In this document: positions 1 through 8,102 of the stretch, piece by piece
How positions within the stretch are numbered: the first letter of the stretch is position 1
How the letters are laid out: each line of letters begins with the position of its first letter
Assembly: GCF_019443105.1 (NCBI RefSeq)
Contig: NZ_JAHZIJ010000031.1
Span: 1-47,178, forward strand
DNA from: Paenibacillus oenotherae
Lineage (GTDB): Bacteria; Bacillota; Bacilli; Paenibacillales; Paenibacillaceae
Reading direction: 5' to 3'
DNA: 47,178 bases
Position numbers and translations under genes: made by a program
The notes under the pieces: generated by a model
Databases searched by the model: none
What the model saw: the letters and a program-made list of their open reading frames with translations, nothing else
Told to the model about the DNA's origin: nothing

Positions 1-126
1 ACGTGTTACTCACCCGTCCGCCGCTAACCATCAGAGAAGCAAGCTTCTCGTCAAGTCCGCTCGACTTGCATGTATTAGGCACGCCGCCAGCGTTCGTCCT
101 GAGCCAGGATCAAACTCTCCATAAAA
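1..126 (-). rRNA. rrs: 16S ribosomal RNA, 5' end only
   Basis: Read on the minus strand this is the universal start of bacterial 16S rRNA: GAGAGTTTGATCCTGGCTCA, then the GACGAACGCTGGCGGCGTGC block and the helix with the GCGGACGGGTGAGTAACACG segment, which runs off the window at base 1. Only about the first 125 nucleotides are present. The mature 5' end is placed near base 126 by analogy with Bacillus. The gene is transcribed leftwards, in the same direction as the bofA-to-dnaX block behind it, as in the rrn operon downstream of bofA in Bacillus subtilis. Confidence 0.97.
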
Positions 127-269
127 GTGGCCGAAGCCAGTTTCAGGATGGCTTGTTAGCTCATCGCTGACTTACTTGTTAAAACCTGTTTGACAGGTCG
201 CTCATTGTTCAGTTTTCAAAGAACAAATTCTTGTTTACCTCGTCGCTACCTCTCAGCGGCGACTTGATT
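127..269 (-). promoter_or_regulatory. rrn leader (pre-16S) with boxA-type block
   Basis: This is the untranslated spacer between the rRNA promoters and 16S. Bases 207-226, read on the minus strand, give the TTGTTCTTTGAAAACTGAAC block that recurs before 16S genes in Bacillales, where it takes part in antitermination and RNase III processing. A short perfect hairpin (ACCTGT/ACAGGT, 184-198) lies between it and 16S. No reading frame is supported here. Confidence 0.7.
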
Positions 270-299
270 AATATATCACATCCGCCTATATGATTGCAA
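270..299 (-). promoter_or_regulatory. rrn promoter, proximal (P2-like)
   Basis: Minus-strand -35 TTGCAA (294-299) and -10 TATATT (270-275) are separated by 18 bp in a strongly A/T-rich context about 145 bp before 16S. Two tandem sigma-A promoters are the usual arrangement for Bacillales rRNA operons. The assignment is by eye only. Confidence 0.5.
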
Positions 300-364
300 G
301 CATTATTTTAAATTATTTTAAAATATTATTCGCAACCCAATAACCTTCATGTGATGCGAAGACT

Positions 365-394
365 ACTTTAGCATACCTGCAGTCGGGTGGTCAA
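365..394 (-). promoter_or_regulatory. rrn promoter, distal (P1-like)
   Basis: Minus-strand -35 TTGACC (389-394) and -10 TAAAGT (365-370) have an 18-bp spacer. The site lies between the end of bofA (444) and the proximal promoter, so the two together would form the usual tandem rrn promoters. Confidence 0.45.
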
Positions 395-443
395 GCTTTT
401 TCATTTTCCAACGTTCGCAGCCTCCTACGCAAGCCCCCCTCCG

Positions 444-707
444 TCAGAACAGCGCCCACTGCAAGCCCAGAATCAGCATGATCCCGGGGATGCCCAGCAA
501 TACTACAGTGCCGATTGTAGTCGGATTAATCGGGACTTCCAAGCCGGATACGACTCCAGAGTAGTTAAGCATGTACAACGCAACCGCCGCCGCTACAAGA
601 TGCAGCGAGAAACTTCTTACCCACTGCAAGGAGAGCCTCTGGCGTATGATTACAATAAGTAGAAGAATTGCCGATACGACTAGAACTGCCAGCCAAATTG
701 TTTTCAC
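444..707 (-). CDS. bofA: BofA, inhibitor of pro-sigma-K processing
   Basis: This is a small integral membrane protein of 87 residues. In Bacillus, BofA sits in the outer forespore membrane with SpoIVFA and holds the SpoIVFB protease inactive until the forespore signals, so sigma-K is not released early. The product has two hydrophobic segments (about residues 3-20 and 32-50) and a C-terminal hydrophobic stretch rich in Gly and Ile (VVLLGIPGIMLILGLQ), as in the family. I chose the GTG at 705-707, preceded by AAGGGGG at 8 bp, because it gives the family length; a longer frame to 737 has no better site. The GTG overlaps the stop codon of yaaL (GTGA), so the two genes are probably translationally coupled. 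Position next to recR, yaaL and an rrn operon is the B. subtilis order. Confidence 0.9.
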   Translation of the reverse strand: MKTIWLAVLVVSAILLLIVIIRQRLSLQWVRSFSLHLVAAAVALYMLNYSGVVSGLEVPINPTTIGTVVLLGIPGIMLILGLQWALF

Positions 708-985
708 TGCACTTCCCCCTTGTACCATTGCGGCCATTTGAGCTGGAGCGCCTTGGCTTTGCGAAGCAGCATCTCATATCGCTTCTCAGCAGCTTCAATG
801 GCAAAGATCGCATAATCTACCTGATCCCGTCCTAGCGCGTATTCGAAATGACGCTGTGCATTATCCCAATCACGCCTGGCCGCTACAATCTCCTCATACA
901 ACATATACATATCCGACTTAACGCCTTCTTTCTCCTTGCTCTCCGCAGCTTCCTTACTCCATAACCAATTCCATCGTTTCCACAT
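704..985 (-). CDS. yaaL: YaaL family protein (DUF2508)
   Basis: This is a small, charged, mostly helical protein of 93 residues with no membrane segment. Repeated pairs of Arg/Glu and Ala residues (for example AIEAAEKRYEMLLRKAKAL) suggest one or two amphipathic helices. The family is conserved in spore formers between recR and bofA, and its function is unknown. The start is set at the ATG at 983-985, nine bases after GGAGG; an ATG two codons upstream is too close to the ribosome binding site. It overlaps bofA by four bases. A terminator separates it from recR, so yaaL-bofA probably has its own promoter, although none was convincing. Confidence 0.82.
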   Translation of the reverse strand: MWKRWNWLWSKEAAESKEKEGVKSDMYMLYEEIVAARRDWDNAQRHFEYALGRDQVDYAIFAIEAAEKRYEMLLRKAKALQLKWPQWYKGEVQ

Positions 986-1087
986 CGCCATTCTCCTCCC
1001 CGCTTGTCCGTTCTCTCCTCGTATGCAAAGTACTGTGCATGTACTATCAATCTATGAAGCATGAGGGCAATTAGAACGGCTGGGAGC

Positions 1088-1129
1088 AAAACAAAAAGAC
1101 CCTGCGAGGCACATCCCTCACAAGGTCTT
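1088..1129 (-). terminator. Intrinsic terminator after recR
   Basis: On the minus strand AAGACC...GAGG pairs with CCTC...GGTCTT around a 6-base loop, followed by TTTTTGTTTT. It lies just downstream of recR and upstream of yaaL, and would end the dnaX-yaaK-recR transcript. Confidence 0.85.
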
Positions 1130-1151
1130 CAATCCATCTTATCATTCCTAT

Positions 1152-1751
1152 TCAACTGAGCTCTCTTCGGCCTTCCAGAGCTCTGGAGAGCGTTACTTCA
1201 TCGGCATACTCCAAATCGCCGCCTACCGGCAAACCGTGGGCAATTCTCGTTACTTTAATCCCAAATGGCTTGACGAGCCGCGACAGATACATTGCGGTAG
1301 CCTCGCCTTCAATATTAGGATTTGTCGCTAATATCATCTCTTGAACGGTCTCATCGCTTAGCCGTTTGAGCAGCTCTGCGATACGGATGTCATCAGGCCC
1401 TATCCCTTCCATGGGAGAGATTGCTCCCTGCAGGACATGGTACTGGCCTTGAAACTCCTTCGTCCGCTCCATCGCAACAAGGTCCCTTGATTCCTGTACG
1501 ACACAAATAACGGAAGCGTCTCTCGTCTTGTCCTGGCATACACGGCACGGATCGATATCCGTTATATTGCAGCAGACAGAACAGTAATGAAGATTGCGCT
1601 TAACACTCACCAGCGCCTTCGCAAAATCTATCACATCATCTTCCTTCATCCGCAGCACATGAAAGGCAAGTCTGGCCGCAGTCTTGGGACCGATACCCGG
1701 CAAGCGGCTGAAAGCATCAATTAGTTTGGCTATCGGTTCGGGATAGTACAA
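1152..1751 (-). CDS. recR: Recombination mediator RecR
   Basis: RecR of 199 residues, the usual length, works with RecO (and RecF) to load RecA on SSB-coated single-stranded DNA during gap repair. Visible features are the N-terminal helix-hairpin-helix ([20 protein letters not shown], about 14-33), the four-cysteine zinc motif CSVCCNI...CRVC (about 57-72), and the Toprim domain beginning at [16 protein letters not shown], with the conserved [15 protein letters not shown] segment. The C-terminal [20 protein letters not shown] is the family signature. Translation starts at TTG (1751) seven bases after AAAGGAG. It lies 24 bp after yaaK in the dnaX-yaaK-recR operon. Confidence 0.97.
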   Translation of the reverse strand: MYYPEPIAKLIDAFSRLPGIGPKTAARLAFHVLRMKEDDVIDFAKALVSVKRNLHYCSVCCNITDIDPCRVCQDKTRDASVICVVQESRDLVAMERTKEFQGQYHVLQGAISPMEGIGPDDIRIAELLKRLSDETVQEMILATNPNIEGEATAMYLSRLVKPFGIKVTRIAHGLPVGGDLEYADEVTLSRALEGRRELS

Positions 1752-1775
1752 GTCGAAACTCCTTTACAGCGGGGA

Positions 1776-2087
1776 TTAGAACAACCCTGGGATTTTCATG
1801 CCGCCTGTGAATTTGCCCATGTCTTTGTTAGCGAGCTCATCGACCTTGTTAAGCGCATCGTTGACAGCTGTCAGGATAAGGTCCTGCAGCATTTCGATAT
1901 CATCAGGGTCTACAGCCTCCGGCTTGATCACGATGCTCTGAACATTCTTGTGACCGTTGACTGAAACCGTCACAACACCGCCGCCCGCTGTACCTTCTAC
2001 CATTTTTGTTCCAAGCTCTTCTTGTGCTTTAAGCATTTGCTCCTGCATTTTTTTCACTTGCTTCATCATTTGATTCATGTTGTTCAT
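1776..2087 (-). CDS. yaaK: YbaB/EbfC family nucleoid-associated protein
   Basis: This is a 103-residue DNA-binding protein of the YbaB/EbfC family, which forms tweezer-like homodimers on DNA. The N-terminus is the typical Met/Gln/Lys-rich helix ([20 protein letters not shown]), followed by the Gly-rich strand [17 protein letters not shown] and the [20 protein letters not shown] segment characteristic of the family. The C-terminus is Gly-rich. It sits between dnaX and recR, as in most bacteria, with a gap of about 45 bp after dnaX and 24 bp before recR. An AAGGAG lies upstream of the ATG. Confidence 0.95.
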   Translation of the reverse strand: MNNMNQMMKQVKKMQEQMLKAQEELGTKMVEGTAGGGVVTVSVNGHKNVQSIVIKPEAVDPDDIEMLQDLILTAVNDALNKVDELANKDMGKFTGGMKIPGLF

Positions 2088-2132
2088 TGGAATGTTCGCT
2101 CCTTATAATTTGGTTTCATTTGATCTCAATCC

Positions 2133-3965
2133 TTACTTATCTTCGATTACGACCAGATCCTCGCCAAACAGCTTGACTGCTTCCTCGACCCATTCCGGAT
2201 CCGATGACGGGGCAGCACCCTGTTCATCCGTCTCCATGAGCAAGGGCTCTGCCGCTGCTGGCCCTGCATCGGCAGCAGCCTGCCAATCCTTGATCATGAC
2301 GGTCGCCAGCAAGAGCGGCTTGCCGAATGACTCTTGCATGACGCGCTCGATCAACTCTCTATTGGCTGGCTTCTCTGTTGTTTCGCGGTGCATCGTGTTC
2401 TTGAAGGCTACCAGTACGGATTTGTCATCTGCGGAAACCGGTTCGCCATCAACAAGCCAGGCATGGACTGTAATGCGCGCTTCCTTCACCCGCTGCAGAA
2501 TCTCGCCCCACTTCATCCGCACCTGACTCGTCGTCTGACTGTCAGCGGCAGCAACGTATGGAGCAAGCTTAACACCGGAACGCGGTATTCCGCCAGTCTG
2601 ATTCCCGCTACGGGCACCAAAATTCCCTGCCCGATTGGTCCTCCCGCCGCTGCCCGAGCCTGATGGCTCGCCAGAAGCCGCCCCTTCGCCAGCTGGTCTT
2701 ACACCTGACCTAAGCAATTGCTCAAGCTTCTGTTCCAGTGAGTCGATCCGCTGCTGGAGACGCATCACCTCCGCTGCTGGCGGGGGCGCCGTCTTACCGG
2801 AGGCTCCTGTTGCTGCCGCACTTCCCGCAGAGCGTTCCCCTGCTGCTGCAGAACCGCGGTCGGATACCGGATCTCCCGTCTCAGGGAGCGTGCATATTTT
2901 CATAAGAGCCACTTCAAAAATCGTTTGAGGCAATGAGGCATGACGAATTTCAATCTGGTACTGGTTCAGGACATCAATCATTCGGAACAACCGATCTGCA
3001 CTGAAGGCTTCGGCCATTGCCGCATACCGCTCCTGATCCACAATCCGCTCTGTCGCCGCACGCCCTCGAGGGGCCAGCTTAATCACGAGCAAATCCCGGA
3101 AATAATAGACCAGATTCTCCAGACACTTGTCTGCGCTCTTCCCGGCTTGCATAAGCCCTTCGACCAGCGGCAGTATTGCACCCGCGTTGCGCTCCCGAAC
3201 GGCATCTGCCAATTGCGCAAATTGTTCGGCTGCGAGCCCTCCCGTTACATCAACAGCTCCTGCAAGCGTAATCTCTTCCCCGCAATATGCAGCTACTTGC
3301 TCCAGCAAGCTGATTGCATCACGCATTCCACCGTCGGACAGGCGGGCTATGTAGGCGAGCGCATCTTCATCAGCTGCAATGCCTTCTTCTTTGCAAATCT
3401 CCCTTAACCGCTCCGTCTGCTCCGGAAGCGACACCTGACGGAAGTCAAAACGCTGGCATCGCGATATGATCGTCGCAGGCAGCTTGTGAGGCTCTGTAGT
3501 CGCAAGAATAAAAATAACATGCGCAGGCGGTTCCTCCAGCGTCTTCAGCAAAGCATTGAACGCTTCCGAGGTTAGCATATGAACTTCATCAATAATATAC
3601 ACTTTATTACGGACATCGGAAGGCGCATAACGGACTTTGTCCCGTATATCGCGAATTTCGTCAATCCCCCGATTGGAAGCCGCATCAATCTCCACGACAT
3701 CCATAATCGTTCCGGCCGTAATGCCAAGACAGGCATCGCATTCATTGCAGGGCTCTACTGCCGGTCCACGTTCACAGTTGATCGCTTTGGCCAATAGTTT
3801 GGCTGTGGTCGTCTTCCCTGTTCCCCGTGGGCCGTTGAACAAATACGCATGCGAAACCCTCTGTTCGCGAATGGCATTCTGCAAGGTTTGAATAATATGC
3901 TGTTGGCCAACCATATCCCGGAACGTCTGCGGACGCCAGGAGCGATAAAGAGCTATATGTGCCAC
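2133..3965 (-). CDS. dnaX: DNA polymerase III subunit gamma/tau
   Basis: DnaX (610 residues) is the ATPase of the clamp loader that places the beta clamp on primed DNA and ties polymerase to helicase. The AAA+ module has Walker A GPRGTGKTTTAK (about 45-56), the zinc-binding cysteines C-x8-C-x2-C-x2-C (about 64-80), Walker B with YIIDEVHML, sensor 1 (ILATTEP) and the SRC arginine finger (ATIISRCQRFDF). Residues 370-490 are Ala/Gly/Ser/Pro-rich and probably disordered; the C-terminal tau part follows, with the acidic end LFGEDLVVIED. Translation starts at GTG (3965), eight bases after AAGGGA. It is the first gene of dnaX-yaaK-recR. A slippery frameshift site was not looked for exhaustively. Confidence 0.97.
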   Translation of the reverse strand: MAHIALYRSWRPQTFRDMVGQQHIIQTLQNAIREQRVSHAYLFNGPRGTGKTTTAKLLAKAINCERGPAVEPCNECDACLGITAGTIMDVVEIDAASNRGIDEIRDIRDKVRYAPSDVRNKVYIIDEVHMLTSEAFNALLKTLEEPPAHVIFILATTEPHKLPATIISRCQRFDFRQVSLPEQTERLREICKEEGIAADEDALAYIARLSDGGMRDAISLLEQVAAYCGEEITLAGAVDVTGGLAAEQFAQLADAVRERNAGAILPLVEGLMQAGKSADKCLENLVYYFRDLLVIKLAPRGRAATERIVDQERYAAMAEAFSADRLFRMIDVLNQYQIEIRHASLPQTIFEVALMKICTLPETGDPVSDRGSAAAGERSAGSAAATGASGKTAPPPAAEVMRLQQRIDSLEQKLEQLLRSGVRPAGEGAASGEPSGSGSGGRTNRAGNFGARSGNQTGGIPRSGVKLAPYVAAADSQTTSQVRMKWGEILQRVKEARITVHAWLVDGEPVSADDKSVLVAFKNTMHRETTEKPANRELIERVMQESFGKPLLLATVMIKDWQAAADAGPAAAEPLLMETDEQGAAPSSDPEWVEEAVKLFGEDLVVIEDK

Positions 3966-4052
3966 GCGTACCGTCCCTTTCGGCTCGTTTCCTTAGATGG
4001 GGCGTTGCCCAATTCTCTTCATTATACACGATCGCATCTCTCAAAAAAACTA

Positions 4053-5498
4053 TTAACAAGGCAATACAATGGTGAATTGTGCGCCGTTCTCCCTGCTCAC
4101 CGCTCGAATCACTCCGTCGAACTCATGGATAATCCGCTGACATACAGATAAACCAAGCCCTGTACCGTTGGATTTGGTCGTTACGAACGGATCGAATATT
4201 TTGTCCAGCATATGCAGCGGTATTCCAGGACCGGTGTCTTGTATGTCAATGACGATACGCCGACCTTCCCTATCCCTCTCCAATCTTCCCTTTACCGTCA
4301 GCCTTCCTCCGCTTGACATCGCTTCTATGCCATTCTTGCAAATGTTGAGGAACACTTGCTTCAGCATCTCCTGATCAGCTGTTACAAGCGGAAGATCATC
4401 CCCTATCTCCCAGTCCACCATGACGCCGTGAAGTGTCGCTTCACTGGATATCATCGGCATTATGCCGCTGAGCACGGTATGAATATTAACTTGATCACAG
4501 ATGACATGCCGCGGCTTGCTCAACATTAAAAATTCACTTACCAGCGCATTGATACGATCCAGCTCGGACAGCATAATATCGGTATAGCCTACTTCTTTGC
4601 TCATTTCGCGATCGGACATGGTTTTGCGGAACATCTGCAGAAATCCCCTGATGGCGGTAAGCGGATTGCGAATTTCGTGAGCGGCGCCTGCCGCGATCTG
4701 TCCGATCATAGCAAGCCGGTCGCCCCGCTGGACTTGCTCCTCTAACGATCTCAAGTTTGTAATATCCTTGAAAATAATATATGCACCCTCAACACTGCCG
4801 TCCGGCCAGCGCAACCAACCCACATCCATCAGCAATTCCGACCGCTTTCCTTCATGCAGCCAAGTTATGGGATAGTTGCGAACCGTTTCGCCATATTGGA
4901 GCGCTGAGCGGATGAGTGCGTATTCATTCTCGGCATTGGTGAAAAAACGTGACAGAGGCTCATTAACGACAACTGATTTGCATACGCCCAGCACCTGACA
5001 GGCCAGCGGACTAATGTCAAGTATACTGGAATCCGGCTGCAGCAGCACAACACCAATGTGCTCATCTGTCAGCATTGCTTTGCCGAACCGCTCCATCAGA
5101 TTGCCGTTCTTAGCTGGCTCTTGATTGTAGAGCAGCAGCATGGTCTGCACTCCTGCCTCTGTCTCAATGAGCATGCGAATGACCAGCACACGCAGAATTG
5201 TGCCATCAGCTTTGTTCAAACATACCGTCATCGGCTCGACAACCCGATCCGAGAGCGAACGAAGAAGCCAGTCCGCAGATATCGAGCCCGTCAAGCCATC
5301 ATTCAACAGCATACGAAGAGGCTTGTTCATCATAGATGGCATTGAATAGCCCGTTTCCTTCAAAAACTGTATGTTGCAATGCACCACATGAGCCCGGTCA
5401 TCGACCACGATAACCATCGTGCCCGGCAGGCGATTCGAGTAGTCGTCGAGTGTTCGTATACTGAGTTTAACTATGGATTCCGGTGGAATATCGTACAT
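4053..5498 (-). CDS. Soluble PAS-domain sensor histidine kinase (sporulation kinase type)
   Basis: The 481-residue product has no membrane segment. Two PAS-like regions (about residues 20-120 and 130-240) precede a HisKA dimerisation domain with the phosphoacceptor motif AAGAAHEIRNPLTAIRGFLQ and a HATPase domain with N box (NICKNGIEAMSSGG), G1 (DTGPGIP) and F/G2 boxes (FDPFVTTKSNGTGLGLSV). The H box matches the KinA/KinC-type kinases that phosphorylate Spo0F. No response regulator gene is adjacent, but spo0F lies 6.7 kb away on the same strand, so a phosphorelay role is a reasonable inference. The ATG at 5496-5498 was chosen because GAGGGG lies six bases upstream; the open frame runs 17 codons further. 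It sits between the SRP RNA gene and dnaX, where Bacillus subtilis has no kinase. Confidence 0.85.
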   Translation of the reverse strand: MYDIPPESIVKLSIRTLDDYSNRLPGTMVIVVDDRAHVVHCNIQFLKETGYSMPSMMNKPLRMLLNDGLTGSISADWLLRSLSDRVVEPMTVCLNKADGTILRVLVIRMLIETEAGVQTMLLLYNQEPAKNGNLMERFGKAMLTDEHIGVVLLQPDSSILDISPLACQVLGVCKSVVVNEPLSRFFTNAENEYALIRSALQYGETVRNYPITWLHEGKRSELLMDVGWLRWPDGSVEGAYIIFKDITNLRSLEEQVQRGDRLAMIGQIAAGAAHEIRNPLTAIRGFLQMFRKTMSDREMSKEVGYTDIMLSELDRINALVSEFLMLSKPRHVICDQVNIHTVLSGIMPMISSEATLHGVMVDWEIGDDLPLVTADQEMLKQVFLNICKNGIEAMSSGGRLTVKGRLERDREGRRIVIDIQDTGPGIPLHMLDKIFDPFVTTKSNGTGLGLSVCQRIIHEFDGVIRAVSRENGAQFTIVLPC

Positions 5499-5560
5499 GA
5501 GCATCCCCTCTTTAATGGATCCGTTTCCTCCGCAGGTCGTGTTCGGCATTCAACTGCAAT

Positions 5561-5610
5561 ATAATAAAAAAACATCCTCTGCGCTCATGCTGAGACACGC
5601 TTGGATGTTT
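5561..5610 (-). terminator. Intrinsic terminator downstream of the SRP RNA
   Basis: Minus-strand AAACATCC (near 5603-5610) pairs with GGATGTT (5571-5577) and is followed by a run of Ts (TTTTTTTATTAT). It lies 30 bp past the 3' end of the SRP RNA and 60 bp before the kinase start, so the kinase probably needs its own promoter. Confidence 0.8.
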
Positions 5611-5639
5611 GGGTAATCATTATTATTCTAAAATATAAA

Positions 5640-5908
5640 CCGTGCACCTGCCCTCGATATATGCGACCCGGGCGGCAATTTTAATCCCAGCTCTGGCCAG
5701 GCACCCCTCCGGCACATGAACGTACCTGCTTACGGCTGCTTCCTTCCGGACCTGACCGGGTTCACAAGCGCCCATTGCGGAGGACCCATTCCGTCAACAC
5801 TGTTCATAAAAACCAGCCCCGCATCAGCATAACCTCAGACAGGAATTCAACCTCGCTACAGCGGATTGCGAGTTACAGGGCACCGCTACCTCCCCATCTA
5901 GCACGGCA
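5640..5908 (-). ncRNA. ffs: Signal recognition particle RNA, large Bacillus type (scr/ffs)
   Basis: The minus strand carries the invariant domain IV loop GTCAGGTCCGGAAGGAAGCA near 5744-5763, which binds Ffh. The 5' part has the Alu-domain segment GGGGAGGTAGCGGTGCCCTG typical of Bacillus scRNA. The two ends (CCGTGC at 5901-5906 and GTGCACGG at about 5639-5646) can pair to close the molecule, giving about 269 nucleotides, close to the 271-nucleotide Bacillus subtilis RNA. The RNA scaffolds Ffh for co-translational targeting of membrane and secreted proteins. In B. subtilis scr also lies just upstream of dnaX; here a histidine kinase gene lies between. The ends are estimated from pairing and promoter position. 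Confidence 0.95.
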
Positions 5909-5914
5909 GAACTT

Positions 5915-5943
5915 AGTATAACGTGTTCTGGGCCAAGATGCAA
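5915..5943 (-). promoter_or_regulatory. Promoter of the SRP RNA gene
   Basis: Minus-strand -35 TTGCAT (5938-5943) and -10 TATACT (5915-5920) are separated by exactly 17 bp. The predicted start near 5908 fits the RNA 5' end inferred from pairing. Confidence 0.75.
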
Positions 5944-5998
5944 CCTATCGGCAAAAGTTGTTTGCACAGGAATAAATCAGGATTTGCGGACTTCCCGT

Positions 5999-6415
5999 TT
6001 ATTGACGCGATGTGTTCACATGAATGATATATCTTGGCATATTGGAACGAAGGACAGATATTGCTTTTAGACGAAGCTGCGCCTCATTCACCCCGGACTC
6101 CGGCCGTAAAGTTACATATAGGTTGGGCCCCTGAAAAGTAATATTCATCCTCGCTATGCCGCCGATCTCCTTCAGCTTCTTCTCGGCGAAATCACCGTCC
6201 TCGCGGTAATTCAAGTAAGAGCCGTTGCGATTGGGCAGGTGCGGATTGCTATTGCTTAATCCCAGGTAGCCATCGTTGCCATAGGATTTGGTCTTGACGT
6301 TATTACTGCCGTTATTATCGCCGCAAGCAGTCAGCAGCATAATTGCCGCCAACAGCAGAGCAACGCATGCAAGCATCATTCTGGATCGCGATCCGGTCCG
6401 ATGTAATATCTTCAT
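5999..6415 (-). CDS. YhcN/YlaJ-like sporulation lipoprotein
   Basis: The 138-residue precursor has a charged N-terminus, a hydrophobic segment (MMLACVALLLAAIMLLTAC) and a lipobox LLTAC with Cys31 as the likely lipidated residue. An Asn/Gly-rich linker follows, then a compact domain (ADxVxxI-type pattern, FAEKKLKEIGGIARMNITFQ...VTLRPESGVNEAQ) that resembles the YhcN/YlaJ family of spore membrane lipoproteins. It is shorter than many family members. The ribosome binding site AGGGAGG is the 3' arm of the rpmE terminator hairpin (6417-6458), which suggests that read-through from rpmE and hairpin melting affect its expression. Membership of the family is a pattern judgement and has not been verified by search. 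Confidence 0.7.
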   Translation of the reverse strand: MKILHRTGSRSRMMLACVALLLAAIMLLTACGDNNGSNNVKTKSYGNDGYLGLSNSNPHLPNRNGSYLNYREDGDFAEKKLKEIGGIARMNITFQGPNLYVTLRPESGVNEAQLRLKAISVLRSNMPRYIIHVNTSRQ

Positions 6416-6416
6416 T

Positions 6417-6458
6417 AAAAAAACCTCCCTTTGACCATTAGGATGGCTGAGGGAGGTT
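6417..6458 (-). terminator. Intrinsic terminator after rpmE overlapping the next gene's RBS
   Basis: On the minus strand AACCTCCCT (6450-6458) pairs perfectly with AGGGAGGTT (6422-6430) across a 19-base loop, followed by TTTTTTT and then AATG, the lipoprotein start. The AGGGAGG of the 3' arm is the only ribosome binding site for that gene. Confidence 0.8.
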
Positions 6459-6499
6459 CTTGTATTCTGCTAATTTTCGGCAGAAGCGATTTGTAAGGA

Positions 6500-6697
6500 T
6501 TAGATGCCGTATTTCTTTTTGAATTTGTCGACGCGTCCACCAACATCCACGAACTTTTGCTTACCCGTGTAGAACGGGTGGCAAGCGGAACAGATCTCTA
6601 CGCGCAGGCTCTGTTTAACAGAACCAGACTCGAAGCTGTTGCCACAAGCGCAAGTAACCGTGGTGATATGGTATGTCGGATGAATACTTTCTTTCAT
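6500..6697 (-). CDS. rpmE: Ribosomal protein bL31, zinc-binding form
   Basis: The 65-residue protein carries the four zinc ligands of the C+ form of L31: Cys-Ala-Cys early (TCACGNSF) and CSAC later ([19 protein letters not shown]). It ends with the typical [13 protein letters not shown]31 bridges the ribosomal subunits through 5S rRNA and bS/uS partners. The ATG at 6695-6697 with AGAGGTG upstream gives the family N-terminus [10 protein letters not shown]; the frame is open for 19 more codons that do not match the family. Rho and rpmE are neighbours in Bacillus, here separated by a radical SAM gene. Confidence 0.97.
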   Translation of the reverse strand: MKESIHPTYHITTVTCACGNSFESGSVKQSLRVEICSACHPFYTGKQKFVDVGGRVDKFKKKYGI

Positions 6698-6825
6698 CGC
6701 GTTCACCTCTTTCTGCCCTGAATCAACTTGTGGATCCAGAGTTAAAATACACACATGCGACGATTATAGCATGTATGGTCTACTCGCCGCAATGTATTTG
6801 TGCTTATTGCAGATATTGCCATAAT

Positions 6826-8079
6826 TTAGTATAAAAGTGATGCCGGTGGCACATGGGTGTAAGAGCCGATGACAACATCCGGCACCTCTTGTGCATAGAT
6901 CTCCAGCATTTGCTTCATACCGTATATTTCACCTTGAGCCTTGGGAATCAGGTCCAGATAGCTCTCCGGGTCAATATTCAAATTGCGCATCTGAATTAGC
7001 CGCAAGCCCGTTCGTTTAATAAATCCGAGCATAGCGTCGATCTCTTCCTCCCGATCGGTTACGCCGGGGAAGATCAAATAGTTGATAGAGGTGTACACCC
7101 CTTTATCCGCTGCATACCGAAGCGATTTCTCCACATTGGCTAATGTGTATCCACGCGGCTTGTAGTATGCGTTGTAGTGTTCATCCAGCGCGCTGATCGT
7201 ACTGACGCGCATAAGGCTTAGCCCGGCATCCACAATAGCGCGGATATGATCGGTCAGGCCTGCATTCGTATTTATGTTGATATGACCGAGTGACGTTCTG
7301 CTCCGAACTTCGCGCATGGCTTCCACGATGATTTTCGCTTGTGTCGATGGCTCGCCCTCGCAGCCCTGTCCGAAGCTGATAATGGACTCCGGTGTTCGCA
7401 GATGCTCCAGCATAATATCGACAAGCTCATTGACAGTCGGCTTGAAATTCATTCGCGTCTGCGGTGCAGGAAACCCGCTGTCATCCGGCTGCTCGGAAAT
7501 ACAACCGTAACAGCCCGCATTGCAGGAGAAAGAAACAGGCACTGCCCCTTCCCAGCGCTGCAGGAATGTATTGGAAGCCGTCAAGCATTCATAGCCTAAC
7601 GCACAGTTCGACAAATGCTGATACAACCGGTTCTCCGGGTACTTGGCAAGCAGACGCTCCACACCCAGGCTCAGCTCTTGACGATCGCAATTAAGCGGAT
7701 TCCAACGCTCCGGATCATCACACTGCTGAGCAGCAACATAAAAGCCGTCTTCCTTCCAGACAACAGCGGAATAACCGAACAGCGGCAGCTTCTGGTTCTT
7801 GTCCGTCTTCATATAGCTTGGGATGCTAAGCCGGGTAAACCCTTGCGGAAGCAGTGCTCCCACCGCTTGAACATCACCTGGCATCGGACGCATCTCGCCC
7901 GATGCCGCATGTAAGCCGATTGGCCGCGTATATGGCAATCCGACCAATGTCGCTCCGTCAGGTAGCGGTATCAGTTCATCTTCCATTAATTCAACTATCA
8001 TATCCCCGCTGCGACCAAGCGCAATCCAATCGGGATGATCGAACAGATTGCCATGTTCGTCCGCATATACGAGATTCAT
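6826..8079 (-). CDS. Radical SAM protein of unknown substrate
   Basis: This 417-residue protein has the CX3CX2C iron-sulfur motif (CNAGCYGC, about residues 188-195), which holds the 4Fe-4S cluster used to cleave S-adenosylmethionine. It is followed by the glycine-rich strand (SFGQGCEGEPS) and INTNAGL, as in the radical SAM barrel. About 185 residues of unassigned N-terminal domain precede the barrel, and there are no extra cluster cysteines at the C-terminus like a SPASM domain. It lies between rho and rpmE, 23 bp after rho, on the same strand, so it is probably cotranscribed with rho. No maturation target or partner peptide was found nearby. The function is not known to me. Confidence 0.88.
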   Translation of the reverse strand: MNLVYADEHGNLFDHPDWIALGRSGDMIVELMEDELIPLPDGATLVGLPYTRPIGLHAASGEMRPMPGDVQAVGALLPQGFTRLSIPSYMKTDKNQKLPLFGYSAVVWKEDGFYVAAQQCDDPERWNPLNCDRQELSLGVERLLAKYPENRLYQHLSNCALGYECLTASNTFLQRWEGAVPVSFSCNAGCYGCISEQPDDSGFPAPQTRMNFKPTVNELVDIMLEHLRTPESIISFGQGCEGEPSTQAKIIVEAMREVRSRTSLGHININTNAGLTDHIRAIVDAGLSLMRVSTISALDEHYNAYYKPRGYTLANVEKSLRYAADKGVYTSINYLIFPGVTDREEEIDAMLGFIKRTGLRLIQMRNLNIDPESYLDLIPKAQGEIYGMKQMLEIYAQEVPDVVIGSYTHVPPASLLY

Positions 8080-8102
8080 GTTGTCACCTCCTGGCCGTTC
8101 CT

